A stretch of DNA of 31,718 bases from SKLM01 sp964542755 (lineage in GTDB: Bacteria > Chloroflexota > Anaerolineae > B4-G1): positions 1 to 31,718 of the forward strand of contig CAZIWL010000040.1 in assembly GCA_964542755.1 (NCBI GenBank), in the 5' to 3' direction. Below the pieces are notes generated by a model, which ran no database searches, was not told where the DNA came from, and saw only the letters and a program-made list of their open reading frames with translations. A program made the position numbers and the translations under genes. This document shows, in pieces, positions 23,616-31,718 of this stretch (within the stretch, counting starts at the first letter, position 1; every line of letters starts with the position of its first letter).

Positions 23616-24422
23616 GTGGACAACAATACTGAACATATCGCCGAGCTGACCGCTGAAATCGAGCGTCTTCTGCGCCTCAGGACGTTCCCCGTTGGCGTCA
23701 GACGTGTCAAAGACAAGCAGGAGCTGGAGGGGACGACGGGCTGGAAGACCTTGGACCACCGTCCGCGTGGGTGTCAGCTGATCACCATGGCCAGGACCAT
23801 TGGCTGGGCGTTCGCGATGACTGAGGAGACCATCGCCTCTTGCGGCTTCTCGTGGGCCATCGGCCTGGGCGAGGAGCCCCCGGAGGATGCAGCGAGCGGC
23901 GTGGTAGGGACCTGGTTCAAGACCCTTGAGGACGCAAAGAAATGGCGGGCCGGCTTTCCACGGGTTCCCGGGCGTATCGAGGCGCTGTTGATGGCCCCGG
24001 TGAGCCTGAAGAAGTTCGAACCCGAGGTGATCTGGTTGTACGGGAGCCCGTCACAGATGATCTTGTTGATCAACGCGATCCAGCACTCGGACTACGAGCG
24101 CCTTGAGTTCTCTGCGACTGGCGAATCGTCGTGCATGGACGGGCCGCACCAGTGCTACGTGCGTGGGAAGCCCTCGCTGACGATACCGTGTTATGGTGAG
24201 CGGTGGTTCGGTGGCGCCAAGGAGGAAGAGCTGTCGATGACGATCCCGGCTTCGATGCTAGAAGACGTGGTCGACGGCCTGCGAGCGCTCCATCGCACCG
24301 GCTATCGCTACCCGATACCAAGCACGAGCAGCGAGACCGACACAGCGGCCGCAATGGCGAAGATGTATGGGCCGGGGAAGCTGGAGGAGCGTATTCAGAC
24401 CGGAAAATCCTTCTGGGATTAG
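23616..24422 (+). CDS. DUF169 family protein
   Basis: 268-aa protein of the DUF169 family, found mainly in anaerobic bacteria and archaea; no biochemical function is established. Characteristic parts are the N-terminal LLRLRTFPVGVRRVKDKQEL, the Cys-containing PRGCQLITMAR (about 50-60), EETIASCGFSWAIGLG (about 70-85), then FPRVPGRIEALLMAPV and LYGSPSQMILLINA in the middle and SSCMDGPHQCYVRGKPSLTIPCYGERWF in pieces towards the end. Several Cys are spread through it, which could bind a metal or heme-like ligand, but no standard motif is seen. GTG 23616 follows GGAGTACGGA. No signal peptide or membrane segment. Confidence 0.82.
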   Translation: MDNNTEHIAELTAEIERLLRLRTFPVGVRRVKDKQELEGTTGWKTLDHRPRGCQLITMARTIGWAFAMTEETIASCGFSWAIGLGEEPPEDAASGVVGTWFKTLEDAKKWRAGFPRVPGRIEALLMAPVSLKKFEPEVIWLYGSPSQMILLINAIQHSDYERLEFSATGESSCMDGPHQCYVRGKPSLTIPCYGERWFGGAKEEELSMTIPASMLEDVVDGLRALHRTGYRYPIPSTSSETDTAAAMAKMYGPGKLEERIQTGKSFWD

Positions 24423-24546
24423 CCAGAGTTCGACACTGCGGAAGAGGATCATGGGTTGGGCGACGACGCGGCCTGTCAATGGGCCGGGCAGAGATCAGCG
24501 CTCGAATCCTGCGGTGTGGTCTGCAAGTTTGGATCCTGCGCGTTGA

Positions 24547-24594
24547 CCTGGGTAGATAGGGCGAGAGGGAGGCTCTCTCGCCCGCAGACCCAGG
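24547..24594 (+). other. two-tier stem-loop between DUF169 and bioY
   Basis: Outer stem CCTGGGT (24547-24553) with ACCCAGG (24588-24594), a small internal loop, then inner stem GGGCGAGAG (24559-24567) with CTCTCGCCC (24575-24583) and loop GGAGGCT. Sixteen perfect pairs in total. No U-tract follows. It could end the upstream transcript or be a structured 5' leader of bioY, whose ATG is 73 nt further on. Confidence 0.5.
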
Positions 24595-24667
24595 GTTCGG
24601 CGCAAGACGTGGAGGTCATGTAGGAATACGGGGCTTGTTTGGCGCCCCTGAGAGTCGGGAGGACGCT

Positions 24668-25297
24668 ATGGTTACGCGAGTCGCAAGCTTGTCAAGGGAA
24701 CGCAGCGGTGTTGTCCCATTGGATCTGTTTGCCATCGGTTGTTTCGCCGCGTTGACGGCGATCGGAGCCCAGATTGCCGTTCGCTTGCCGTTCTCACCGG
24801 TGCCGCTGACGCTGCAGGTGTTGACTGTGGTCGTAAGCGGCATGGTTCTTGGGAGCAGGCGAGGGTGGGCCAGCCAGATGGCGTACCTGGCCGCTGGGGC
24901 AGCGGGTTTGCCCGTGTTTGCCGGAGGAGTCGGGGGTTTGCCGGTCCTTGTGGGTCCGACGGCGGGCTATCTGCTGGCCTTTCCTGCGGGTGCCTTCGTC
25001 GCTGGGGCGCTGAGGGAGCGGCTTATGGGCGCTGACTGGTGGGGACGATGCGTAGCTGGCTGTGCTGCCGTTGGCATCATCTATGCTGGCGGAGGCCTGT
25101 GGTTGTTGGGCTGGTTGGGCGGTGTTGGTGGGGTGAGCCCATCGACAGCGCTGGCTCAGGTGTGGACTGTGGGCGTGAAGCCGTTCCTGATTGCAGATTT
25201 TGCCAAGGTAGTTGTGACCACGGCTGCGACGGGGGGGATGCAGTCCATCTTGGCTTGGATCAACTCGGGGATGAAGGACGCAGGGCGGCGCTGTTGA
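24668..25297 (+). CDS. bioY: biotin transporter BioY
   Basis: 209-aa integral membrane protein from ATG 24668 (GGGAGG just upstream; a TTG at 24635 would add 11 residues). It has about six hydrophobic segments and the BioY signatures AQIAVRLPFSPVPLTLQVL (about 34-52) and GPTAGYLLAFPAGAFVAG (about 96-113). BioY is the substrate-capture subunit for biotin, working alone or with ECF transporter ATPase/T subunits, which are not in this window. It lies between two sets of biotin-dependent carboxylase genes, so its supply role is clear. No BirA-type operator could be identified upstream. Confidence 0.95.
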   Translation: MVTRVASLSRERSGVVPLDLFAIGCFAALTAIGAQIAVRLPFSPVPLTLQVLTVVVSGMVLGSRRGWASQMAYLAAGAAGLPVFAGGVGGLPVLVGPTAGYLLAFPAGAFVAGALRERLMGADWWGRCVAGCAAVGIIYAGGGLWLLGWLGGVGGVSPSTALAQVWTVGVKPFLIADFAKVVVTTAATGGMQSILAWINSGMKDAGRRC

Positions 25298-25339
25298 TGA
25301 GGGTTGCGTGGACCAGGTTCCTTCTCGGTCTGCTCGTGC

Positions 25340-25368
25340 GTGACTAGCTGAATGCGGCGTGGTATGAT
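25340..25368 (+). promoter_or_regulatory. putative promoter of the methylmalonyl-CoA operon
   Basis: -35 GTGACT (25340-25345, 4 of 6 matches), 17-bp spacer, -10 TATGAT (25363-25368) with an extended TGG before it. It lies in the 91-bp gap after bioY, with the start codon at 25389 about 20 bases on, giving a very short leader that still contains the ribosome binding site GGGGAGG. Confidence 0.5.
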
Positions 25369-25388
25369 TGTAATCGAGGGGAGGCACA

Positions 25389-26939
25389 ATGCCGGATGAT
25401 AGAGGAATCGAAGAGCTGAGGCGGATGCGCGAGGAAGCGCGCCGTGGCGGTGGGCAGGAGCGGATTGACCGTCAGCACGCAAAGGGGAAGCTGACGGCGC
25501 ACGAGCGTGTGGAAAAGCTCCTGGACGACGGGTCGTTCCGGGAGCTGGACATGTTCGTGACGCACCGGGCGACAGGCTTCGATTTGGAGGAAAACAAGCC
25601 GCTGGGAGACAGTGTCGTCACTGGATGGGGCACGATAGGCGGACGTCGGGTCTACGTCTTCTCACAGGATTTCACGGTGTTCGGAGGAAGTCTGTCGGAG
25701 GTCCATGCAGAGAAGGTGTGCAAGGTGATGGATCTGGCGATGAAGAACGGCGCGCCGGTGATTGGGCTCAACGACTCGGGGGGGGCGCGTATCCAGGAGG
25801 GGGTCGTCTCCCTGGCCGGATATGCACACATCTTCCTTCGAAATGTCCTGGCATCGGGCGTTGTGCCACAGATCTCAGCGATCCTCGGGCCCTGTGCGGG
25901 GGGTGCTGTCTACTCTCCTGCCATGACGGATTTCATTCTGATGACGAAAGAGACGAGCCACATGTTCATCACGGGCCCACAGGTCATCAAGGAGGTGACC
26001 CGTGAGGACGTCTCGTTCGAGGAGCTGGGCGGCGCTATGACGCATGCCTCGAAGAGCGGCGTGGCGCACTTCGCTGCCGAGAATGAGGAGCACTGTCTGG
26101 GCCTCATTCGCCAGCTGATGGGCTTCATCCCGCAGAACAACCTGGAAGACCCTCCTTTTGTGCCCACTGATGACCCTGAGGATCGGAGGGAAGATGCGTT
26201 GACCAGCGTCGTCCCGGCCAGTCCCAACAGACCGTACGACATCAAGGATGTCATCCATTTGATCGTGGACGACGGGCAGTTCCTTGAGGTGCACGAGGAG
26301 TGGGCTGAGAATCTGGTGGTGGGCTTCGGGCGGTTCGGCGGCCACTCCGTGGGCATCGTTGCGAATCAGCCGGCTGCCCTCGCCGGTGTTCTGGATATCG
26401 AAGCCTCGCGAAAGGGTGCCCGGTTCGTGCGTTTCTGCGACGCCTTCAACATCCCTCTGATTACGCTGGTCGATGTGCCGGGCTTTTTGCCCGGGGTCGA
26501 TCAAGAGCACAACGGGATCATACTGAACGGGGCCAAGCTTCTCTGGGCGTACTGCGAGGCGACCGTCCCGAAGATAACCATCATAACGCGCAAGGCGTAC
26601 GGCGGGGCCTACGACGTGATGAGCTCGAAGCACATTCGAGGCGATATCTCGTACGCGTGGCCGACGTCAGAGATCGCTGTGATGGGCCCGGAGGGCGCGG
26701 TCAGCATCATATTCCGCGAGCAGATTGCGGCTGCTGAGGATTCAGAGGCCGAGAAGAAGCGACTGGTGGAGGAGTACCGGGAGCAGTTCTCCAATCCATA
26801 TGTGGCTGCCAGTCGGGGCTACGTGGACGACGTGATCGAGCCTCCGGACACGCGGTTGCGCATCATCGAGGCGCTCAAGATCCTGGAGAACAAGCGCGAC
26901 ACGAATCCGCCCAAGAAACACGGGAACATCCCCTTGTAG
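25389..26939 (+). CDS. acyl-CoA carboxyltransferase, PccB/12S type (propionyl- or methylmalonyl-CoA)
   Basis: 516-aa carboxyltransferase with the two crotonase-like halves of PccB, AccD5 and the 12S transcarboxylase subunit. N-half: RIDRQHAKGKLTAHERVEKL (start, about 24-43), GLNDSGGARIQEGVVSLAGY, GPCAGGAVYSPAMTDF. C-half: LVDVPGFLPGVDQEHNGII and TRKAYGGAYDVMSSKHIRGD (about 400-419), almost the PccB signature, so propionyl-/methylmalonyl-CoA is the likely substrate. ATG follows GGGGAGGCACA. It starts a gene run with a 5S-like subunit, a biotin carrier, methylmalonyl-CoA mutase and epimerase; no separate biotin carboxylase is present there. This supports transcarboxylase or shared-carboxylase use. 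Confidence 0.95.
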   Translation: MPDDRGIEELRRMREEARRGGGQERIDRQHAKGKLTAHERVEKLLDDGSFRELDMFVTHRATGFDLEENKPLGDSVVTGWGTIGGRRVYVFSQDFTVFGGSLSEVHAEKVCKVMDLAMKNGAPVIGLNDSGGARIQEGVVSLAGYAHIFLRNVLASGVVPQISAILGPCAGGAVYSPAMTDFILMTKETSHMFITGPQVIKEVTREDVSFEELGGAMTHASKSGVAHFAAENEEHCLGLIRQLMGFIPQNNLEDPPFVPTDDPEDRREDALTSVVPASPNRPYDIKDVIHLIVDDGQFLEVHEEWAENLVVGFGRFGGHSVGIVANQPAALAGVLDIEASRKGARFVRFCDAFNIPLITLVDVPGFLPGVDQEHNGIILNGAKLLWAYCEATVPKITIITRKAYGGAYDVMSSKHIRGDISYAWPTSEIAVMGPEGAVSIIFREQIAAAEDSEAEKKRLVEEYREQFSNPYVAASRGYVDDVIEPPDTRLRIIEALKILENKRDTNPPKKHGNIPL

Positions 26940-26986
26940 GTCCACGACGTGGGTCCTGATCAAGATGGGGATGGAGGGAGGACAGA

Positions 26987-27304
26987 GTGCAGGGCAAACA
27001 GAGTATCAGAGAATTGGCAGATCGACTGGAGGGGCCGTTCAAGCACTTGGTGCTGGGGCAGATCGACGGGTACTGTGCTTATCTGGTCCGAATAGAGGGG
27101 AAGTACCTCTTTCACCAGCATCCGAAAGACGAGATGTACCTGGTCTTGGATGGAGCGATGACGGTGGATTACGCGGACGGGAGCACGGTGGTGCTTGACC
27201 AGCATGAGGCGTTGACTGTTGAGGCTGGCGTCAAGCATCGGTCCCGCTCTGACGACGGTGCTCTGGTTCTCATGGTTAAGGCGCGGGACCTGTTTGCTGA
27301 GTGA
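26987..27304 (+). CDS. small cupin-domain protein
   Basis: 105-aa single cupin barrel. Metal-site pattern: His43, His45 and Glu49 in LFHQHPKDEMYLVLDG and His84 in VEAGVKHRS, the complete three-His/one-Glu set. GTG start after GGGAGGACAGA. It lies between the 12S- and 5S-type carboxyltransferase genes. Such small cupins can be isomerases, dioxygenases or simply ligand-binding proteins; no specific role can be given. Confidence 0.9.
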   Translation: MQGKQSIRELADRLEGPFKHLVLGQIDGYCAYLVRIEGKYLFHQHPKDEMYLVLDGAMTVDYADGSTVVLDQHEALTVEAGVKHRSRSDDGALVLMVKARDLFAE

Positions 27305-27351
27305 ACTCCCGGTAGCGTATAGAGCTCAAGTATTCCTGATTTGGAGGTCGT

Positions 27352-28887
27352 ATGTCTGACCGAGTGAAGATCTGTGACTTGATGCTCCGCGATGGGCATC
27401 AGTCGTTGCTTGCGACGCGGATGCGGACCGACGACATGCTGCCTATCGCCGAGGCCATCGATGAGGTGGGCTACTGGGCGGTCGAGATGTGGGGCGGCGC
27501 CACGTTCGATTCCGCCATGCGTTTCCTGGATGAGAATCCGTGGGACCGCGTGCGTCGTCTGAAGGAACGTATGCCCCGCACCCCGTTCATGATGCTTCTG
27601 CGGGGGCAGAATGTGGTTGGCTACCATCACTACCCCGATGACGTGCTGGAGAGCTTCATTGTCCACGCATGTAAGACGGGTATCGACGTCTTCCGCATCT
27701 TCGACGCTCTGAACGACGTGAGGAACATGCGCAGGGCTATGGAGGTCGTCAAGCGGGAGGGTGGGCACGTGCAGGCGTCAATCTGCTACACCATTGGCCC
27801 GCCGTACAGCATTGACTACTTCGTGGACCTGGCCGGACGGTTAGCCGAGATGGGGGCTGACACGATATGCATCAAGGACATGGCTGGCTTGATCAGCCCG
27901 TACGCGGCGTACGAGCTGGTTAGTCGTTTGAAGGAGGAGTTGACGCTGCCCATCCATCTACACTCCCACTCCACCAGCGGTATGGCCACCACGGCTCTGC
28001 TGAAGGCTATCGAGGCGGGGGTTGACATCATCGACACCGCGATATCCGCCCTTAGCCTCACCACCTCGCATCCTCCGACCGAGTCAGTCGTTGCGATGCT
28101 GCGGGGGCGGGAGCGGAGCACCGGGCTTGACCTGGATCTGCTTGCCGATATCGCCAGCTACTTCAACAAGATTCGGCGCAAGTACGAGAGCTTTGAAAGC
28201 GGGATTGCGGGGGTGGACGTGCGGGTTCTGCAGTTCCAGATCCCCGGTGGCATGCTGTCCAACCTCGTATCCCAGCTGCGGGAGCAGGGCGCGGAGGAGA
28301 AGTATGAGGCGGTGCTTGACGAAGTACCGCGCGTGCGCGCAGACCTGGGGTATCCACCGCTGGTGACGCCTTCGAGCCAGATCGTCGGGACCCAGGCTAC
28401 GCTCAACGTCGTGCTGGAGGAACGGTACAAGGTCATTCCTGAGGAGGTACGCCAGTATGTGCGGGGCTATTACGGTCGGCCTCCCGCGCCGATCGACCCT
28501 GAGGTGAGGCGCATGGCGATTGGCGATGAGGAGCCCATCGACTGCCGTCCAGCCGATCTGATTCCCCCGGGTATGGATGAGGCGCGCCAGGAGGTGGCAT
28601 CCTTCCTCGATGTCGAGACGCCTTCCGAAGAGGATGTGATCTCCTATGCTCTCTTTCCTCAGGTGGCGAAGCCGTTCCTGGAGCGACGACTGCGGGGCGG
28701 AAACGGGAACGAACCGATCGTGGCTGCGGTGGCTGGATTGCTGCTGGAGCGCGCAGAACGGGCAAGACGGCGGGCTGAGAAAGAGCGAGCTGGGGCCGGA
28801 AATGGTCAGTCGGCGTGGAAGGTCGGGTGGCGGCCGGGAAGCGGGCGCTGGACCGGCCTCGTTCCGGGAGCGGGGGGGCTGCGATGA
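27352..28887 (+). CDS. pyruvate/oxaloacetate carboxyltransferase, 5S or OadA type
   Basis: 511-aa TIM-barrel carboxyltransferase that moves the carboxyl group between carboxybiotin and pyruvate/oxaloacetate. N-terminal LMLRDGHQSLLATRMRTDDM holds metal ligand Asp14; Lys175 (CIKDMAGLI) is the lysine normally carbamylated; His204 and His206 (HLHSHSTSG) complete the metal site. A C-terminal conserved carboxylase/PYC_OADA helical domain follows (about 290-465), then a charged tail. There is no fused biotin domain: the carrier is the next gene, which overlaps by ATGA. No oadB/gcdB membrane subunit is nearby, so the transcarboxylase 5S role is favoured over a sodium-pump decarboxylase. GGAGG precedes the ATG. 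Confidence 0.94.
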   Translation: MSDRVKICDLMLRDGHQSLLATRMRTDDMLPIAEAIDEVGYWAVEMWGGATFDSAMRFLDENPWDRVRRLKERMPRTPFMMLLRGQNVVGYHHYPDDVLESFIVHACKTGIDVFRIFDALNDVRNMRRAMEVVKREGGHVQASICYTIGPPYSIDYFVDLAGRLAEMGADTICIKDMAGLISPYAAYELVSRLKEELTLPIHLHSHSTSGMATTALLKAIEAGVDIIDTAISALSLTTSHPPTESVVAMLRGRERSTGLDLDLLADIASYFNKIRRKYESFESGIAGVDVRVLQFQIPGGMLSNLVSQLREQGAEEKYEAVLDEVPRVRADLGYPPLVTPSSQIVGTQATLNVVLEERYKVIPEEVRQYVRGYYGRPPAPIDPEVRRMAIGDEEPIDCRPADLIPPGMDEARQEVASFLDVETPSEEDVISYALFPQVAKPFLERRLRGGNGNEPIVAAVAGLLLERAERARRRAEKERAGAGNGQSAWKVGWRPGSGRWTGLVPGAGGLR

Positions 28888-29377
28888 CGCCAGCAGCGGA
28901 GGCGTTCACGATTACGCTGGATGGCATCGAGTATCCGGTGGTGGTGGAGGATGATAAGATCATCGTCGACGGTCGAGCCTTCAAAGTGTCCACCAGCGAG
29001 GAAGGCGTCGTTCTCGTCGATGGTATCGCCTACGACGTAGCTCTGGAGGGGGACGAGGTTAGAGCGGGCGACACAGCGCACTCCCTGGAGGTATCAGGAC
29101 TCTCGCTAGCGGTTGGGGCGCCCGCTACCAGCCTTGAAGCGATGCCAGCCGCCGACGTCGGGGCCGGGCCGGGCGCTGTCCTGGCGATCATGCCTGGTAA
29201 GATCACCAGGGTGATGGTACAGGCGGGCGACAGCGTGGAGGGCGGTGAGGCGGTCTGCGTCCTGGAGGCCATGAAGATGGAGAATGAGCTTCGCGCTGAG
29301 CGAGAGGGTACGGTGAAGGCTGTCCATGTCAGCGCTGGAGACGATGTTGAGAAGGGGCAAGTACTGGTTGAAGTCGA

Positions 29378-29381
<4 letters not shown>
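28884..29381 (+). CDS. biotin carboxyl carrier protein, 1.3S type
   Basis: 165-aa carrier from ATG 28884, whose codon overlaps the previous stop (ATGA, translational coupling); an ATG at 28815 would add 23 residues read from inside the upstream gene. The N-terminal part (about 5-65) is a beta-rich segment with repeated DG turns. After an Ala/Gly-rich linker comes the biotinyl domain (about 95-165) with biotinylated Lys131 in VLEAMKMEN. It would carry carboxybiotin between the 12S-type protein at 25389 and the 5S-type protein at 27352. It is clearly distinct in sequence from the carrier at 21704. Confidence 0.94.
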
Positions 29382-31060
<1,679 letters not shown>

Positions 31061-31131
31061 GGCTGGTACATCGTGAAGCGGGGTCGAGAGAGCAGAGCTT
31101 TCTGTTGACGAGGGAGGAGGAGCCGAGGCTG

Positions 31132-31542
31132 ATGATTGAGTCTATCCACCACGTTGCCATAGTAGTGGACGATATGGAGCATGCGCTGAGCTTCTACCGG
31201 GATGCACTGGGCCTGGAGGTGAAGGAGCGGCGGCGTGTTGAGAAAGAAGGGGTGGAGATCGTTTTCTTGCCCACGGGTGACCATGAGATCGAGCTGGTCC
31301 GCCCTCTGGGCGACGAAGGGGGCATTGCTCGTTTCCTCAAGAAGCGGGGCCCGGGCATTCACCACATCTGTCTGGGGGTGCTGGATATCGAAGGTGCTAT
31401 GGCGAGGCTGCGCTCTGCCGGCGCCGAGATGCTCAGCGAGGAACCGCAGATTGGTACCGATGGGACGCGATACGCTTTCGTGCATCCTCAATCGGCTCAG
31501 GGTGTGCTGCTAGAGTTGTACGAGACGTCAGAATCAGAGTAG
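31132..31542 (+). CDS. mce: methylmalonyl-CoA epimerase
   Basis: 136-aa glyoxalase/VOC-fold enzyme converting (S)- to (R)-methylmalonyl-CoA. ATG 31132 (with GGAGGAG and GAGG upstream) starts MIESIHHVAIVVDDMEHAL exactly as in the family; an ATG at 31027 overlaps the mutase gene and adds unrelated residues. Probable metal ligands are His7, Glu54 (HEIELV), His77 or His78 (GIHHICLGV) and Glu128 (LLELYE). Located 71 nt after the mutase, in its expected pathway position. Confidence 0.95.
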   Translation: MIESIHHVAIVVDDMEHALSFYRDALGLEVKERRRVEKEGVEIVFLPTGDHEIELVRPLGDEGGIARFLKKRGPGIHHICLGVLDIEGAMARLRSAGAEMLSEEPQIGTDGTRYAFVHPQSAQGVLLELYETSESE

Positions 31543-31611
31543 GGGTGTGATCCGGGAACTGGTGAACCAACCCTGTGCTATATGGCAGGTACCTGTGGAA
31601 GCGAGAGGAGT

Positions 31612-31718
31612 ATGACGATGCGAACAGGTGACTGCCATGGTACGAGAACCAGACCAAGGGATATGCCTGCCTTGCGAAGGTTCCGCGGAGACATCGGGCG
31701 GTCAGAAGCTTCCCCAGT
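31612..31718 (+). CDS. possible start of a further gene (partial at right edge)
   Basis: ATG 31612 has AGAGGAGT immediately upstream and its frame stays open to the edge (about 35 codons), but the peptide is Arg-rich and unrecognised. A second frame from ATG 31640 is also open. A small cobalamin-binding mutase subunit might be expected next, but nothing visible supports it. Confidence 0.25.
   Translation, partial: MTMRTGDCHGTRTRPRDMPALRRFRGDIGRSEASP

Noticed and set aside
24423..24667. BirA-type operator or biotin riboswitch upstream of bioY
   Set aside because: No TTGTWAAC-like half-sites were found, and no biotin riboswitch class is established; only the unassigned stem-loop is reported.
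27352..28887. Sodium-pumping oxaloacetate decarboxylase alpha subunit
   Set aside because: No beta or gamma membrane subunit nearby and a 12S-type partner is present, so 5S-type transcarboxylase is favoured; the alternative stays possible if those genes lie elsewhere.

Overview
The window is G+C-rich bacterial DNA. It carries a densely packed catabolic region: one gene reads leftward (205-1503) and everything from 2373 to the right edge reads rightward, mostly with short gaps and strong GGAGG-type ribosome binding sites. The best lineage clue is the lipoprotein solute-binding protein at 2373-4073. Its post-Cys segment is a Val/Glu/Thr low-complexity tract of the kind common in Chloroflexota lipoproteins. 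The mix of CaiB/BaiF, SDR, AtuA, DUF169, M24 and leaderless binding-protein genes also fits an Anaerolineae/Dehalococcoidia-like Chloroflexota. This assignment is inference. I see no rRNA, tRNA, CRISPR array, insertion sequence or phage gene.

Layout. (1) 1-2372: the 3' end of a possible gene, a leftward M24 peptidase, then a long non-coding stretch with two divergent sigma70-type promoters; the rightward one (TTGACA-17-TATACT) starts a leader of about 480 nt. (2) 2373-6914: a DppA-like lipoprotein, then a small operon with two paralogous LivJ-like binding proteins that lack any signal peptide. Between them is a glutaredoxin-fold gene interrupted by one in-frame TGA exactly where the first Cys of CxxC belongs, followed by a SECIS-like hairpin: a candidate UxxC selenoprotein (5251-5763). 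(3) 6944-10344: a class I aminotransferase and an old-yellow-enzyme/dienoyl-CoA-reductase-type flavoprotein. (4) 10479-15377: three tandem SDRs, a class III CoA-transferase and a thiolase, closed by a clear intrinsic terminator. (5) 15557-22276: an AtuA-type protein split into two genes around an enoyl-CoA hydratase and a MaoC hydratase, followed by a fused biotin carboxylase-carboxyltransferase (1014 aa) and its separate biotin carrier. (6) 22331-25297: a second M24 peptidase, a DUF169 protein and the biotin transporter BioY. (7) 25389-31542: a PccB/12S carboxyltransferase, a cupin, a 5S-type carboxyltransferase, a 1.3S-type biotin carrier, the methylmalonyl-CoA mutase large subunit and methylmalonyl-CoA epimerase.

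How it may fit together (inference): regions 4 and 5 look like activation, oxidation, carboxylation, hydration and thiolysis of a branched or terpenoid-type acyl-CoA. Region 7 would convert the resulting propionyl-CoA through methylmalonyl-CoA to succinyl-CoA, with a 12S/5S/1.3S set resembling the Wood-Werkman transcarboxylase. BioY would supply biotin to both sets of biotin enzymes. The most notable observation is the putative selenoprotein, which standard gene calling would truncate to a GTG start at 5326, losing its active site.
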